From positions 1 to 64,000 of the forward strand of contig NZ_JAHYSR010000018.1 in assembly GCF_019431455.1 (NCBI RefSeq): a stretch of 64,000 bases of DNA, written 5' to 3'. Of the stretch, positions 43,572-52,845 are shown piece after piece. The position numbers and the translations under genes are program-made. Within the stretch, counting starts at the first letter, position 1; the number at the start of each line of letters is the position of its first letter. The stretch is from Paracoccus bogoriensis (lineage in GTDB: Bacteria; Pseudomonadota; Alphaproteobacteria; Rhodobacterales; Rhodobacteraceae). The notes under the pieces are model-generated. The model saw only the letters and a list, made by a program, of their open reading frames with translations, was not told where the DNA came from and did not search any database.

Positions 43572-45176
43572 TCAGACCGAAAGCCTGGGTGCGCCGGCGA
43601 GCCAGGCAAAGCCGTTGGCCGGCAGGTCGAGCCGTTCGCCGCTCAGCGTGGCGGCCGAGGGGCCGGTCAGCGCGGTTTCGTCCTTGACCGTCAACGCGAC
43701 CGGGTCCGGCGAGAGGTTGAAGAGCGCCGTCAGCCTCTGCCCGTCATGGGCTCGGGTGAAGCCGAGGATCGGCTCGGGCAGGTCGAGGAAGGTCGTCGCG
43801 CCATAGCGCAGGGCGGGCTGCGATTTGCGGAAGGCCAGCGTGTCGCGATAGGCGGCGAGAACGCTGTCATTTGCCGTCTGGCCCGCTACCGCGCGCGCGG
43901 CCTGTTCGGGTTTGATGGGCAGCCAGGGCTTGACGGTCGAGAAGCCGGCATGGGGTTCGCTTGCATCCCAGACCATCGGCGTGCGGCAGCCGTCGCGGCC
44001 CTTGACCTCGGGCCAGAAGCGCAGGGCGGGCGGGTCGGTCAGCTCCTCATAGACCAGGGTGGTTTCGGTCAGGCCCAGTTCCTCGCCCTGATAGAGGCAG
44101 ATCGTGCCGGGGAAGGACAGCAGCATGGCCGCCGATTGCCGCGCCAGCGCGTCCTGGTCGCGTGCATGAGCCGACCAGCGCGTGACATGCCGGACCACGT
44201 CATGGTTCGAAAAGGACCAGCAGCTATGGCCATCCGGGGCGCCCTTGTGCACGCCTTCGATGCAGCGGCGGAAATGCGCGGCGGTGAATTCCGGGCTGAG
44301 CATCTCGAAGCTGTAGCACATGTGCAGCCGGTCGCTGCCCGCCGTGTATGCGGCCATGATGTCGATGGCCGACTGGCCGCTATCGCCCACTTCTCCGACC
44401 ATCATGCGGGCATCGTATTCGTCGGTCAGCGCCCGCATCCGCTTGAGGAAGGCGATGTTCTCGGGGCGGTTCTTGGAATAGACATGGCGCTGGAAGCCGT
44501 AGGTTTCGGGGCCCTTGTGGTCGGGATTGGGCGGGTTGTCGCGCAGCTTGTCGTCATGGAAATAGTAGTTGACCGTGTCCAGCCGGAAGCCGTCCACGCC
44601 GCGTTCCAGCCAGAAGCGCATCGTCTTCAGCAGCGCGTCCTGCACATCGGGGTTCCACAGGTTCAGGTCGGGCTGCTCGATCAGGAAATTGTGCAGGTAG
44701 TATTGCCGGCGCCGCGGCTCCCATTCCCAGGCCGGGCCCCCGAAGACCGAGGGCCAGTTGTTCGGCGGCGTGCCATCGGGTTTCGGATCGGCCCAGACAT
44801 ACCAGTCGGCCTTGGGATTGTCGCGCGACTGGCGGCTTTCCTGAAACCACGGATGCTTGTCCGAGGAATGGCTGAGCACCTGGTCGATGATGACCTTCAG
44901 CCCAAGCTGATGCGCACGCGCCACCATCGCGTCGAAATCGGCAAGCGTACCGAAGAGCGGGTCCACGTCGCAGTAATCGCTGACATCGTAGCCCATGTCC
45001 TTTTGCGGCGAGGTGAAGAAGGGCGACAGCCAGATCGCATCCACCCCCAGCGCCGCCACATGGTCCAGCCGGCGCGTGATGCCCGGCAGATCGCCGATGC
45101 CATCGCCGTTGCTGTCCTGAAAGCTGCGTGGATAGATCTGGTAGATCACTGCATCTCGCCACCATTCCACCATCAT
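43572..45176 (-). CDS. GH13 alpha-glucosidase
   Basis: Hydrolyses alpha-1,4/1,6-linked glucose from malto- or isomalto-oligosaccharides. 534 residues from the ATG at 45176, behind GGAGG. TIM-barrel GH13 motifs: WWRDAVIYQIYPRSFQDSNG, the region with VIIDQVLSHSSDKHPWF, the nucleophile D200 in GVDGFRLDTVN, the acid/base E262 in MMVGEVGD and D326 in FSNHDVVRH. A C-terminal beta domain ends the protein. No signal peptide, so intracellular. It faces the decayed glgA/glgX and may once have served glycogen breakdown. Confidence 0.94.
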   Translation of the reverse strand: MMVEWWRDAVIYQIYPRSFQDSNGDGIGDLPGITRRLDHVAALGVDAIWLSPFFTSPQKDMGYDVSDYCDVDPLFGTLADFDAMVARAHQLGLKVIIDQVLSHSSDKHPWFQESRQSRDNPKADWYVWADPKPDGTPPNNWPSVFGGPAWEWEPRRRQYYLHNFLIEQPDLNLWNPDVQDALLKTMRFWLERGVDGFRLDTVNYYFHDDKLRDNPPNPDHKGPETYGFQRHVYSKNRPENIAFLKRMRALTDEYDARMMVGEVGDSGQSAIDIMAAYTAGSDRLHMCYSFEMLSPEFTAAHFRRCIEGVHKGAPDGHSCWSFSNHDVVRHVTRWSAHARDQDALARQSAAMLLSFPGTICLYQGEELGLTETTLVYEELTDPPALRFWPEVKGRDGCRTPMVWDASEPHAGFSTVKPWLPIKPEQAARAVAGQTANDSVLAAYRDTLAFRKSQPALRYGATTFLDLPEPILGFTRAHDGQRLTALFNLSPDPVALTVKDETALTGPSAATLSGERLDLPANGFAWLAGAPRLSV

Positions 45177-45431
45177 TCGACCTCCTGCCGCGGGTGATTC
45201 CCAGTGCCAGGCCGCGACTATAGCGGGAGGCAAGGCAAGGTGTTAGCGTTCACGAAAAGCAAGTCCGGATCTGCGTTCCGGTTTCTGCATGTTGAGCGTG
45301 AAAATGATTTCTGAACAGGGTCTTGGTGCTATCAGCCGGTCGGGCTCTATGCGCAGACGATCCGGTTCGAGAGCTTTGAATGGGGCTGAGCGATCCCGAA
45401 CAATCGAGACTGGCTTGGGGGCAGGCAGGTT

Positions 45432-45690
45432 GTGGCCGAATCTTTGGCGACCTTGCTGCTGACGGGAAGGGCGGGCGGTCTGGAGCTTCTGGCGAGCAAT
45501 GCGCCGCATCTATTTGTGCCGCCGGACAGACCCTATCTGGGACCAGACGGGCGCGACTGCCCCGGCAATCCGCAGCGTTTCGCGGCGCTCTCCTGGATCG
45601 CTGCCCGGATCGGCGCCGAAAGCGCAGGCGGCTGGCCGCCCGACATCCTGCACGGCCATGACTGGCAGGCGGGGCTGATCAAGGAAGATC
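45432..45690 (+). pseudogene. glgA: Glycogen synthase fragment (glgA remnant)
   Basis: Resembles an internal slice of GlgA only: GLELLASNAPHLFVPPDRPY, then LGPDGRDCPGNPQRFAALSW and WPPDILHGHDWQAGL. Both the N-terminal ADP-glucose loop (KTGG) and the C-terminal domain are gone, and within 30 codons the frame runs into glgX sequence. The 45177-45431 stretch before it holds no recognisable gene. Confidence 0.75.
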
Positions 45691-46665
45691 GCCGCACCGA
45701 TCCTGGTGCCCCGCCCTTTCGGCTGATGATGCCCCATGACCGGGACGGTGATCTGAATGGCGCATGTGAAGGGCCTGACCGCCGGGCGCAGCGACATCCC
45801 CGACGCCGGAGCCTATCCGGCCTGGCCTCGGGCCCGGTGGATCATCTGACCGGACTGGGCATCACCGCAATCGAGCCCTTGCCGTTCTTGCCTTTGGCGA
45901 TGATCGCTTCCTGATCGACAAGCCCGCCAAGCGCGTCGCGGTATTTGCGGTGCGGTTCGACCATGACGGGCGGCCCGCGACCTTCCGTGTGAACTTCGTC
46001 GTGGCCATGACGGGTTTCACGCTGATGGACATTGTCAGCGACAACGACAGGCACAACAAGGCTCATGGCGTGGATCATCGCGACGGACACAACCATGACT
46101 TGTCCGATAACAGATAACATGGGTGCCGAAGGGCCGATCGGCGATCCCGTCATCCTGGCACGCCGCGACCGCTGCCGCGGCAACCTGACGCCACGCTGAT
46201 GCTGGCCCAGGGCAGGCCGATGCTGCGGGCGGGCGATGATCTGGGCAATTCGCAGGGCGGTAACGACAATGCCCATGCCCAGGATAATCCGACCGGTTGG
46301 GTGAACCGGGGCAGGGCTGATCCGGATCTTCTGGCCTTTCTTCGCCGCGTCATCGCCTTTCGCGCGTCCCATCCGGTCCTTGCGGCAAAAGCGGTTCCTG
46401 CACAGCCAGCCATGTCCACAGGACGGCTGCCCGACATCTTCTGGCGCCGCGAGGACGGCGCGCCGATGCAGCCCGAGGACTGGACGACCCGAATCGTCGC
46501 CTTCTGACGGTCGAGATGCGGATGGCCTCGGGGACAGCGGATGACGCGGCCTTGCCCGGCACGGCCTTTGTGGCGATCCGCAACGGCCTTGAAACACGGG
46601 CGCGCCTGCCCGAAACGACGCTTGGCGGGCGCTGGCACCGCCCTCTGGACAGGGCAAGCGATGGT
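45690..46665 (+). pseudogene. glgX: Glycogen debranching enzyme remnant (glgX)
   Basis: Pieces of GlgX in order but in different frames: AHVKGLTAGRSDIPDAGAYP then VDHLTGLGITAIE (45.75-45.87 kb), FVVAMTGFTLMDIVSDNDRH (about 46.0 kb), ATLMLAQGRPMLRAGDDLGN with QDNPTGWVN (46.2-46.3 kb), then HPVLAAKAV and DIFWRREDGAPMQPEDW, and LPGTAFVAIRNGLETRARLP (46.55-46.6 kb). About 350 residues of the catalytic core are missing between the second and third blocks. Stops and frameshifts break the rest. Not functional. Confidence 0.85.
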
Positions 46666-47028
46666 GACGTGGCCAAGCCCGCCGATGCCGATGCCGCTGC
46701 CGAAAAGGCCCGAACCCGCCATGCCCGCCATTTCATCGAGGTTTCCGAGGATATGAGGATCGCCCTGAAGCTGATCGCCGAAGAGCGGCTCGGTCGGGCC
46801 GAAAGCCGTTATTTGTTGCTGGACCGGACCAAGGAACAACAGTCTGTTCCGGGCGCCTCGGATTTCGACGCCTGTTTCGCCGCGCAGCGCGATGGGAACC
46901 GTGCCTGTCGTGACGCTGCGGGGTGTGACCGGATGGCCGTCCTGACATCGCCGGCTCGGGCTATTGCCTGTGCGACTGCACGATCCGGGGCTGAATGCGC
47001 GACATCCGGGATGTGCAGCCGTCACGGG
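46666..47028. other. Gene-free stretch after glgX remnant
   Basis: About 360 nt between the glgX remnant and the osmoprotectant transporter. The plus frame stays open for a while but shows no family-like sequence. I see no hairpin or RNA gene of note. Probably further decayed glycogen-locus DNA. Confidence 0.4.
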
Positions 47029-47763
47029 CTAAGCCGCACCGGCCCGGCGGGCCGCGATGCGTTCGGCCCGCTGGAACCCCTCGTGGATCATCACGGCCAG
47101 GATGCCCACGATCAGCCCGCCTTGCAGCACAAAGGCCGTGTTGCCCGACAGAAGCCCCGCGATGATCACCTCGCCCAGAGTGCGGGCCGCGACCGTCGAT
47201 CCGATCGTCGCCGTGCCAAGCGAGATCACCGCCGTCAGCCGCATCCCGGTCAGGATCACCGGCAGGGCCAGAGGCAGCTCGATCTGCCATAGCCGCTGAC
47301 GGGCCGTCAGGCCCATGCCTCGGGCGGCTTCTCGCACGGGGGCGGGCAGGCCGGTCAGCCCGGCCAGCGCGTTCTCGAAGACCGGCAAAAGGCCGTAGAG
47401 AAACAGCGCCAGCAACGTCGGTCCGGTGCCGAACCCCATCAGCGGCACGGCCAGCGCCAGCACCGCGACGGGCGGAAAGGTCTGGCCGACGCTTGTGATC
47501 GTGCGCGCCAGGGGCAGGAATTCGCGCCCCGCAGGCCGTGTGACCAGAACCGCCAGCGCCAATGCCACGATGGTCGAGGCCAGCACCGCCAGCGCGACCA
47601 GCGCCAGATGCGACAGCGTCAGCGCCAGAAGCGGGGTCTGCGTATAGATCGCGGGCGCGCCGTTGCGGGTGAAGGGCTGGAACAGAGGCGCGAAGGCCTG
47701 GGGCTGGACCAGAAAGGCCAGCAGCCCGATCCCGGCCAGCGCCAGAAGGATGCGCCCCGTCAT
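47029..47763 (-). CDS. Osmoprotectant ABC permease, YehW-like
   Basis: Inner-membrane subunit (244 residues, six or so spans) of an OpuC/Yeh-type betaine importer. The EAA-type cytosolic loop is visible as AARGMGLTARQRLWQIELPLALPVI. The ATG at 47763 overlaps the ATPase stop by 4 nt (ATGA). Upstream codons of the same frame belong to the ATPase gene in a different reading. Fourth gene of the unit binding protein-permease-ATPase-permease. Confidence 0.9.
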   Translation of the reverse strand: MTGRILLALAGIGLLAFLVQPQAFAPLFQPFTRNGAPAIYTQTPLLALTLSHLALVALAVLASTIVALALAVLVTRPAGREFLPLARTITSVGQTFPPVAVLALAVPLMGFGTGPTLLALFLYGLLPVFENALAGLTGLPAPVREAARGMGLTARQRLWQIELPLALPVILTGMRLTAVISLGTATIGSTVAARTLGEVIIAGLLSGNTAFVLQGGLIVGILAVMIHEGFQRAERIAARRAGAA

Positions 47764-48692
47764 GCCGTCCCTGCCTCGGGCCGGGCGGCCGCGCGCAGGG
47801 CGGCCAGCGTGACGATGCCGCCCCCGGCCACGGGCAGCGCCTCGGCCCCGCGCCACAGGCATTCGGCCAGCGCGTCGCGCAGGCTGGCCTCGGGCGGGAT
47901 CGGCGCGCCCGAGGCATGGCCTGGGCTGCGCAGGGCATCCACCTGCGACAGCGAGAGCAGATAGAAGGGCCGCTGCTTGTCGCCGATCAGGTCGCGGACG
48001 AAATCCGAGGCCGGCGCGGTCAGGATCTCGGCCGGGGGGGCATATTGGACAAGCCGCCCCTGATCCATCACCGCGATGCGGTCGCCCAGACGGATCGCCT
48101 CGTCCATGTCATGCGTCACCAGGATGACCGTCGTCCCAAGGCGGCGCTGGACGGCGCGCAGATCCTCTTGCGCCTGTGCGCGGATCACCGGGTCCAGCGC
48201 CCCGAAGGGCTCGTCCATCAGCAGCAGGTCGGGCCGCGCGGCCAGCGCCCGCGCCACGCCTACCCGCTGTTGCTGGCCACCCGACAGATCCTGCGGCATC
48301 CGGTCCCGATAGGCGGCGGGGTCCAGCTGGAACAGGGTCAGCAGCTCGTCCACCCGCGCCGCGATCCTGTCGCGCGGCCAGCCCAGAAGGCGCGGCACCG
48401 TTGCGATGTTGCGCGCCACGCTCTGATGCGGGAACAGGCCGTGGCCCTGGATCGCATAGCCGATCCGCCGCCGCAGCAGGTGGGCGGGCTGGTCGGCCGT
48501 GTCCTCTCCGTCGATCAGCACCTGTCCGGCGCTTGGCTTGACCAGCCGGTTGATCATCCGCAAAAGCGTCGTCTTGCCGGAACCCGACGTGCCGACCAGC
48601 GCCGCGATCTGGCCGGTCGGCACGGTCAGACTGACATCATCGACGGCCAGAACCTCGTCGAAACGGCGCGTCAGGTTGCGGATCTCGATCAT
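47760..48692 (-). CDS. Osmoprotectant ABC ATPase, YehX/OpuCA-like
   Basis: Powers betaine/choline-type uptake. 310 residues. Walker A is GTSGSGKTT (34-42), the signature is LSGGQQQR, Walker B is DLLLMDEPFGALD and the H-loop is ILVTHDMDEAIRLG. The C-terminal 70 residues (about SLRDALAECLWRG and GGIVTLAALR) match the degenerate CBS-like tail of OpuCA-type proteins. Overlaps both neighbours by 4 nt. Confidence 0.92.
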   Translation of the reverse strand: MIEIRNLTRRFDEVLAVDDVSLTVPTGQIAALVGTSGSGKTTLLRMINRLVKPSAGQVLIDGEDTADQPAHLLRRRIGYAIQGHGLFPHQSVARNIATVPRLLGWPRDRIAARVDELLTLFQLDPAAYRDRMPQDLSGGQQQRVGVARALAARPDLLLMDEPFGALDPVIRAQAQEDLRAVQRRLGTTVILVTHDMDEAIRLGDRIAVMDQGRLVQYAPPAEILTAPASDFVRDLIGDKQRPFYLLSLSQVDALRSPGHASGAPIPPEASLRDALAECLWRGAEALPVAGGGIVTLAALRAAARPEAGTA

Positions 48693-49834
48693 GGGGCGGT
48701 CCTTTCGCGGCGGCTGGCGCGGGTCAGCAGATCCAGCGCGATGCCTGCGACCAGCGCCAGCGCGATGGTGGGCAGCGCGCCCAGAAGGACCATATCCATC
48801 GCCGTCTGATTCAGGCCCTGAAAGACGAAGGTGCCGAAGCCGCCGCCCCCGATCAGCCCGGCGATCACGGCCAGGCCGATGCTCTGGACCAGGACGATCC
48901 GCACCGCCGCCAGCAGCACGGGCAGCGCAAGCGGCAGCATCACCTGCACCAGCACCTGCGCGCGGGTCATGCCCAGGCCGCGCGCAGCCTCCAGCGCAGC
49001 CTGCGGGACCGAGGCCAGCCCCGCCAGGGTATTCGCCACGACCGGCAACAATGCGTAAAGAAACAGCGCGACCAGCGCGGGAAATGGACCGATGCCCGAG
49101 ATGCCTGCCTGCGCCGCGCCGGGGATGGTCGCCGCGATCCAGCCAAAGAGCGGGATCATGATGCCGAACATGGCCAGCGAAGGAATTGTCTGCAGGATAT
49201 TCAGCGCCGACAGGACCGGCCCGCGCATCCGCATACGGCCATGCAGCAGCACGCCAAGCGGCAGACCCGCCGCCAGCGCCAGCGCCAGCGAACCGAAGGC
49301 CAGCGCCAGATGCGCCCGCGCCTCGCGCAGAAAGACCGCCTGACGCGCCTGATATTCCCGCATGACCGAGACCTGATCCAGCGCGCCCGAGGCCAGAACC
49401 GCGCCGATCCCCGCTATCGCACCGCCGAGGATCAGCCAGCGCAGTCGCAGGGGCGGGTTCAACCGCGCGATGGCATCGGCCAGCATCAGCGACAAAGCCA
49501 GACCCGCCAGCCAGAACCCGGTTGATGGCGAAATGCGGGCCATCCGGTCGCCCTCGGGTGTCAAGACCGCAGCCGCCGCGCCAAGGGCCAGCATCAGCCC
49601 CAGCACCCCCGCCAGCGGCAGCGCAATCCGCGCCCGCAGGGGCAGGCGCGGCGCGACCAGAAACAGTGCCGCCAGCGCAGCCGTCAGCGCCCAGCCCCAA
49701 GGCAGGGCCTGATGCAGGGCCAGACCCTCTCCGGGCAGGATGCGGTTCGGCCGGAACTGCACCAGCGGCAGGGCCAACCCGGCCAGGCCGATCAGCGCGA
49801 ACAGCAGGCCGGGGCGGTCCAGCCGGGCGATCAT
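48689..49834 (-). CDS. Osmoprotectant ABC permease, YehY-like
   Basis: 381 residues, larger than its partner. It has an extra N-terminal membrane region of about four spans before the standard permease core, as in YehY. The EAA-type loop is AARGLGMTRAQVLVQVMLPL. The ATG at 49834 (MIARLDRPG) overlaps the binding-protein stop by 4 nt. It and the YehW-like permease probably form the heteromeric channel. Confidence 0.88.
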   Translation of the reverse strand: MIARLDRPGLLFALIGLAGLALPLVQFRPNRILPGEGLALHQALPWGWALTAALAALFLVAPRLPLRARIALPLAGVLGLMLALGAAAAVLTPEGDRMARISPSTGFWLAGLALSLMLADAIARLNPPLRLRWLILGGAIAGIGAVLASGALDQVSVMREYQARQAVFLREARAHLALAFGSLALALAAGLPLGVLLHGRMRMRGPVLSALNILQTIPSLAMFGIMIPLFGWIAATIPGAAQAGISGIGPFPALVALFLYALLPVVANTLAGLASVPQAALEAARGLGMTRAQVLVQVMLPLALPVLLAAVRIVLVQSIGLAVIAGLIGGGGFGTFVFQGLNQTAMDMVLLGALPTIALALVAGIALDLLTRASRRERTAP

Positions 49835-50742
49835 CCGTCGATGAAGCCCGCTTCCGTCAGCCACTCACGGGCGACCGCGTCCGAAGGCTCGCCGCCGACC
49901 TGGATGCGGCCGTTCAGTTCCTGCAGGGTCTCGAGATCCAGCGCCAGGAAGATCGGCTCGAGGATTTCGGCGATCTGGGGATGGGCCTCAAGCACCTCGG
50001 CCCGGACGATCGGGGCGGGCTGATAGACGGGTTGCACGCCCTGGTCGTCCTCCATCACGACCAGGCCTGCGGGGGCGATGCCGCCATCGGTGCCATAGAC
50101 CATCGCGGCGTTCACGCCCGAGGTCTGCTGTGCTGCCGCCGCGATGGTCGCCGCCGTGTCGCCGCCCGAAAGCTGGATCAGCTGGTCCGGCGCGAGGGTG
50201 AAACCGTAGGTCTGCTGAAAGGCCGGCAGGGCGGCGGGCGAGGTCACGAACTCGGTCGAGGCGGCCAGCACGATCTGCCCGCCGCCCGCGATCCAGGCGC
50301 CCATCTCGGACATGGTGGTCAGCCCGTTCTCCTCGGCCACGTCCTGCCGCAGCGCGATGGCCCAGGTGTTGTTGGCGGGCGAGGGGGTCAGCCAGACGAT
50401 GTTGTTCTGTTCCAGGTCCAGTTCTGCCACGCGGGCCAGACCCGCCTCGGCATCCTTCCAGACCTCGCTGTCGGCCTCGTTGAAGAAAAAGGCGCCGTTC
50501 GCGGTATATTCGGGATAAATGTCGATCTGCCCGGTGGTGATCGCATCGCGCATGATCGGCGTGCCGCCCAGTTGCAGGCGGTCGCGCACCGGCAGGCCCG
50601 CATCCTGCAAGGCCATCAGGATCATGTTTCCCAGAAGCCCGCCTTCGGTGTCGATCTTCGAGGAAACGGTAATATCCTGAGCCGAGGCGCCCGCGGCCCC
50701 CATCGTCAGGATTGCGGCAAGGGCAAGGTGGCGTCGGCTCAT
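49831..50742 (-). CDS. Periplasmic osmoprotectant-binding protein, OsmF/YehZ-like
   Basis: 303 residues with a Sec signal peptide (cut probably after ASA at about 22). The mature part starts QDITVSSKIDTEGGLLGNMI, and IDIYPEYTANGAFFF and LTPSPANNTWAIAL are typical of the OpuC/OsmF binding-protein family for betaine, choline or similar quaternary amines. First gene of the four-gene unit. Ligand not determined. In E. coli the YehZYXW system is stress-induced and of modest betaine affinity. Confidence 0.9.
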   Translation of the reverse strand: MSRRHLALAAILTMGAAGASAQDITVSSKIDTEGGLLGNMILMALQDAGLPVRDRLQLGGTPIMRDAITTGQIDIYPEYTANGAFFFNEADSEVWKDAEAGLARVAELDLEQNNIVWLTPSPANNTWAIALRQDVAEENGLTTMSEMGAWIAGGGQIVLAASTEFVTSPAALPAFQQTYGFTLAPDQLIQLSGGDTAATIAAAAQQTSGVNAAMVYGTDGGIAPAGLVVMEDDQGVQPVYQPAPIVRAEVLEAHPQIAEILEPIFLALDLETLQELNGRIQVGGEPSDAVAREWLTEAGFIDG

Positions 50743-50858
50743 CGGAAACTCCTGTCCTGGTCGTGGCCCATGTGCCGGGAACCCTTCAGAATCAGGCAGG
50801 GCCTTGGCTTAATGCACGAAACGCGGTCCGGTTCCCGGATATCCGAAGCGCCTGACCG

Positions 50859-51443
50859 TCAGCCGCCGAAGCTGCGGGTCGCGCCGCTGCCGGTGCCGCC
50901 GAAACCGCCCCTGGATGCGGCGGTGGCGCGGGTCATGGGCGGCTGTCCGGCAGTGGCGGCGGGGCGGGTGAATTGCTGCCCGCTGACCGTCGCGCGGCCC
51001 GTATTGCTGCCGAAATTCGTGGTCCGTGCGGCGTTGGTATATCCGCCTTGCGCGTTGCGATACATCGGTTGCGCGGCGGCCTGACCGGCACTTGCGCGCC
51101 CCAGCATCGAGCCAATCAGGTAGCCTGCCAGAAGCGGCATGAAGATGCTGCCCGAACCGCCCGCCTGCTGTGCCTCGGAACTGCAATTGCCGACGCCATG
51201 CTGTTCCTCGCAGACTTCGAGACTGTCATAGCGGGGCGCGGCCTCGACATGCAGGGCCTCGGCCTCGGCAAAAGCCGCCTCGCATTCGGCGGCGGTGAAC
51301 AGCCCGCCCTGCGCGGCGGCGGCCTGACAGCTTGCCAGATCGGGAAAGGCCTGCGCCTCGACCTGTTCCTCGCGGCAGCCGGCGACGGTAAAGGCGGCGG
51401 CGCCGAGAATGGTCAGCGCGACGGTTCTGGAACGTTTTCTCAT
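50859..51443 (-). CDS. DUF1190 lipoprotein (YgiB-like)
   Basis: 194 residues. The signal peptide ends in a lipobox FTVAGC (lipidated Cys23). Cys-containing mature start, then a glycine/serine-rich region with hydrophobic stretch IFMPLLAGYLIGSMLG, and an RGGFGGTGSG tail, all typical of DUF1190. In enterics the ygiB gene always precedes ygiC. The same pair is here, with the synthetase-like gene 41 nt upstream. Cell-envelope role unknown. Confidence 0.86.
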   Translation of the reverse strand: MRKRSRTVALTILGAAAFTVAGCREEQVEAQAFPDLASCQAAAAQGGLFTAAECEAAFAEAEALHVEAAPRYDSLEVCEEQHGVGNCSSEAQQAGGSGSIFMPLLAGYLIGSMLGRASAGQAAAQPMYRNAQGGYTNAARTTNFGSNTGRATVSGQQFTRPAATAGQPPMTRATAASRGGFGGTGSGATRSFGG

Positions 51444-51484
51444 ATCCCCTCCTTGGCGCATCGCTACGCCTGACGTTTCGCGGG

Positions 51485-52711
51485 TCAATCCGCGATGAAA
51501 TGCGGCTTGAAGCGCGACAGATCCTGCGTGATGCGCGAACGGTCCTCGCGCAGGCCCATGCCGACGCAATCATGGCCCGCGATCCAGGCGCCGATTACCG
51601 GGTGGAAGCCGTCGAACGCGGGCAGAGGGTGATAGGCCTGCACGATGCGCGGGTGGCGGTCGTAATCGCCCGCCGGGCTGGATTCCGAGACTTCGCCCGC
51701 CTCGACGATGCTGACGCCTGCCCCTTCGCGCGAAAAGAGCGGCTTGACCACATGGCCCCGGCGCAGCGTCGCGGCCGCCATGTCGAAGGCACGGGCTACC
51801 TCGGGCGCGGGCCGTCCGCCCGAGACCAGCGCATCGGCCACGTCATCGGCAAAGAAGGCGGGCAGCAGGTTCGGATGGCCGGGGAACATCTGCCACAGGA
51901 CCGGCAGAAGCCCCTTGTTGGACACGACCGCCTTCCAGGCGGGTTCCAGAAACAGGCAGCCCGAACCGGCAATATGGCGGGCGTAGTCGTCGGCCAGCAT
52001 GTCCTCCCACGGATAGAGCTTGAAGAGCGTGCCGATCACCCGTCCTTCGGCGTCGAGGAACTGGCCGCCATGGCTGACGCCGATCTTGTCGAGATCGCTG
52101 TAATGGGCGCCCATCCCGGCCTCGCGCGCGGCCCAGGCCATGGATTCGACGGTGGCGTAATCCTCGGGGTTGCCGGCGATGGCGGTGAAGTGGATATCGG
52201 TATCGGGCGCGAACAGGCCCCGGAAGCGTTCGACCAGCGCCTCGTGGATGCCATTGAACTGGTCGGCGCCTTCGGGCAGGTGGCCGGCCGCGATCTGATC
52301 CTCGAGCCATTGCCACTGGAAGGCTGCGCTTTCGTAAAGCGAGGTCGGGGTGTCGGCGTTGTATTCCAGCAGCTTCGCCGGGCCGGTGCCGTCATAGGCC
52401 AGATCCATGCGGCCATAGATTTCGGGCTCGTTGCGCGCCCAACTGTCGGCGATCAGGTCGAAATGCGCCGGGGGGATGCCTAGCCGCGCCATCAACCTTT
52501 CCGAGCCGACGATGGCGGCCACGGCCTCGCGCGTCATGGCGTGAAGCTGGGTCGCCGGATCTTCGATATCCTGTTCGATCTGGGCCAGCGTGAAGCGGTA
52601 GGCCGAGCTTTCATCCCAATAGGGCTCGCCATGCATGGTGGCGAAGGTGAAGCCAACGTCTTCGGCCTTTGCGGCCAGGTCGGGGCGGACGGGCAGGGCG
52701 ATCTTATGCAT
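51485..52711 (-). CDS. Glutathionylspermidine-synthetase-like ATP-grasp protein (YgiC-like)
   Basis: 408 residues from the ATG at 52711 (MHKIALPVRPDLAAKA, matching the YgiC start). A second ATG at 52723 would add MSEA. ATP-grasp peptide-ligase-like motifs: MHGEPYWDESSAYRFTLAQI, LLEYNADTPTSLYESAAFQW, FLEPAWKAVVSNKGLLPVLW, LFSREGAGVSIVEAG and YHPLPAFDGFHPVIGAWIAG. Only the synthetase half is present, with no amidase domain. It pairs with the DUF1190 lipoprotein. The product ligated is unknown. Confidence 0.9.
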   Translation of the reverse strand: MHKIALPVRPDLAAKAEDVGFTFATMHGEPYWDESSAYRFTLAQIEQDIEDPATQLHAMTREAVAAIVGSERLMARLGIPPAHFDLIADSWARNEPEIYGRMDLAYDGTGPAKLLEYNADTPTSLYESAAFQWQWLEDQIAAGHLPEGADQFNGIHEALVERFRGLFAPDTDIHFTAIAGNPEDYATVESMAWAAREAGMGAHYSDLDKIGVSHGGQFLDAEGRVIGTLFKLYPWEDMLADDYARHIAGSGCLFLEPAWKAVVSNKGLLPVLWQMFPGHPNLLPAFFADDVADALVSGGRPAPEVARAFDMAAATLRRGHVVKPLFSREGAGVSIVEAGEVSESSPAGDYDRHPRIVQAYHPLPAFDGFHPVIGAWIAGHDCVGMGLREDRSRITQDLSRFKPHFIAD

Positions 52712-52751
52712 GGCCTCTGACATAGGGCGAAGGGCGCCCGAGAACCAGAGG

Positions 52752-52843
52752 AAAGGGCGTCGCGGGGGGGCGCCGGGCAGGGGGCGCTGCCCCCCATCCC
52801 TGTTCCGGGGATTGCCCCCGGGATACTTGGCCCAAGGCAAAGG
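52752..52843. repeat. GC palindrome with CTTGGCCCAAGGCAA tail
   Basis: Stems such as GGGGGGCGCC/GGCAGGGGGCGCTGCCCCCC and GGGGATTGCCCCC are followed by GGGATACTTGGCCCAAGGCA. The tail matches that at 43303-43350 in most positions. It lies between the ygiC-like gene and the DUF2218 gene, with no coding. Confidence 0.65.
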
Positions 52844-52845
52844 GC

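Noticed and set aside
46666..47028. Open plus frame after glgX as a separate gene
   Set aside because: No start signal or family similarity; continues out of the decayed glgX and into antisense of the permease.
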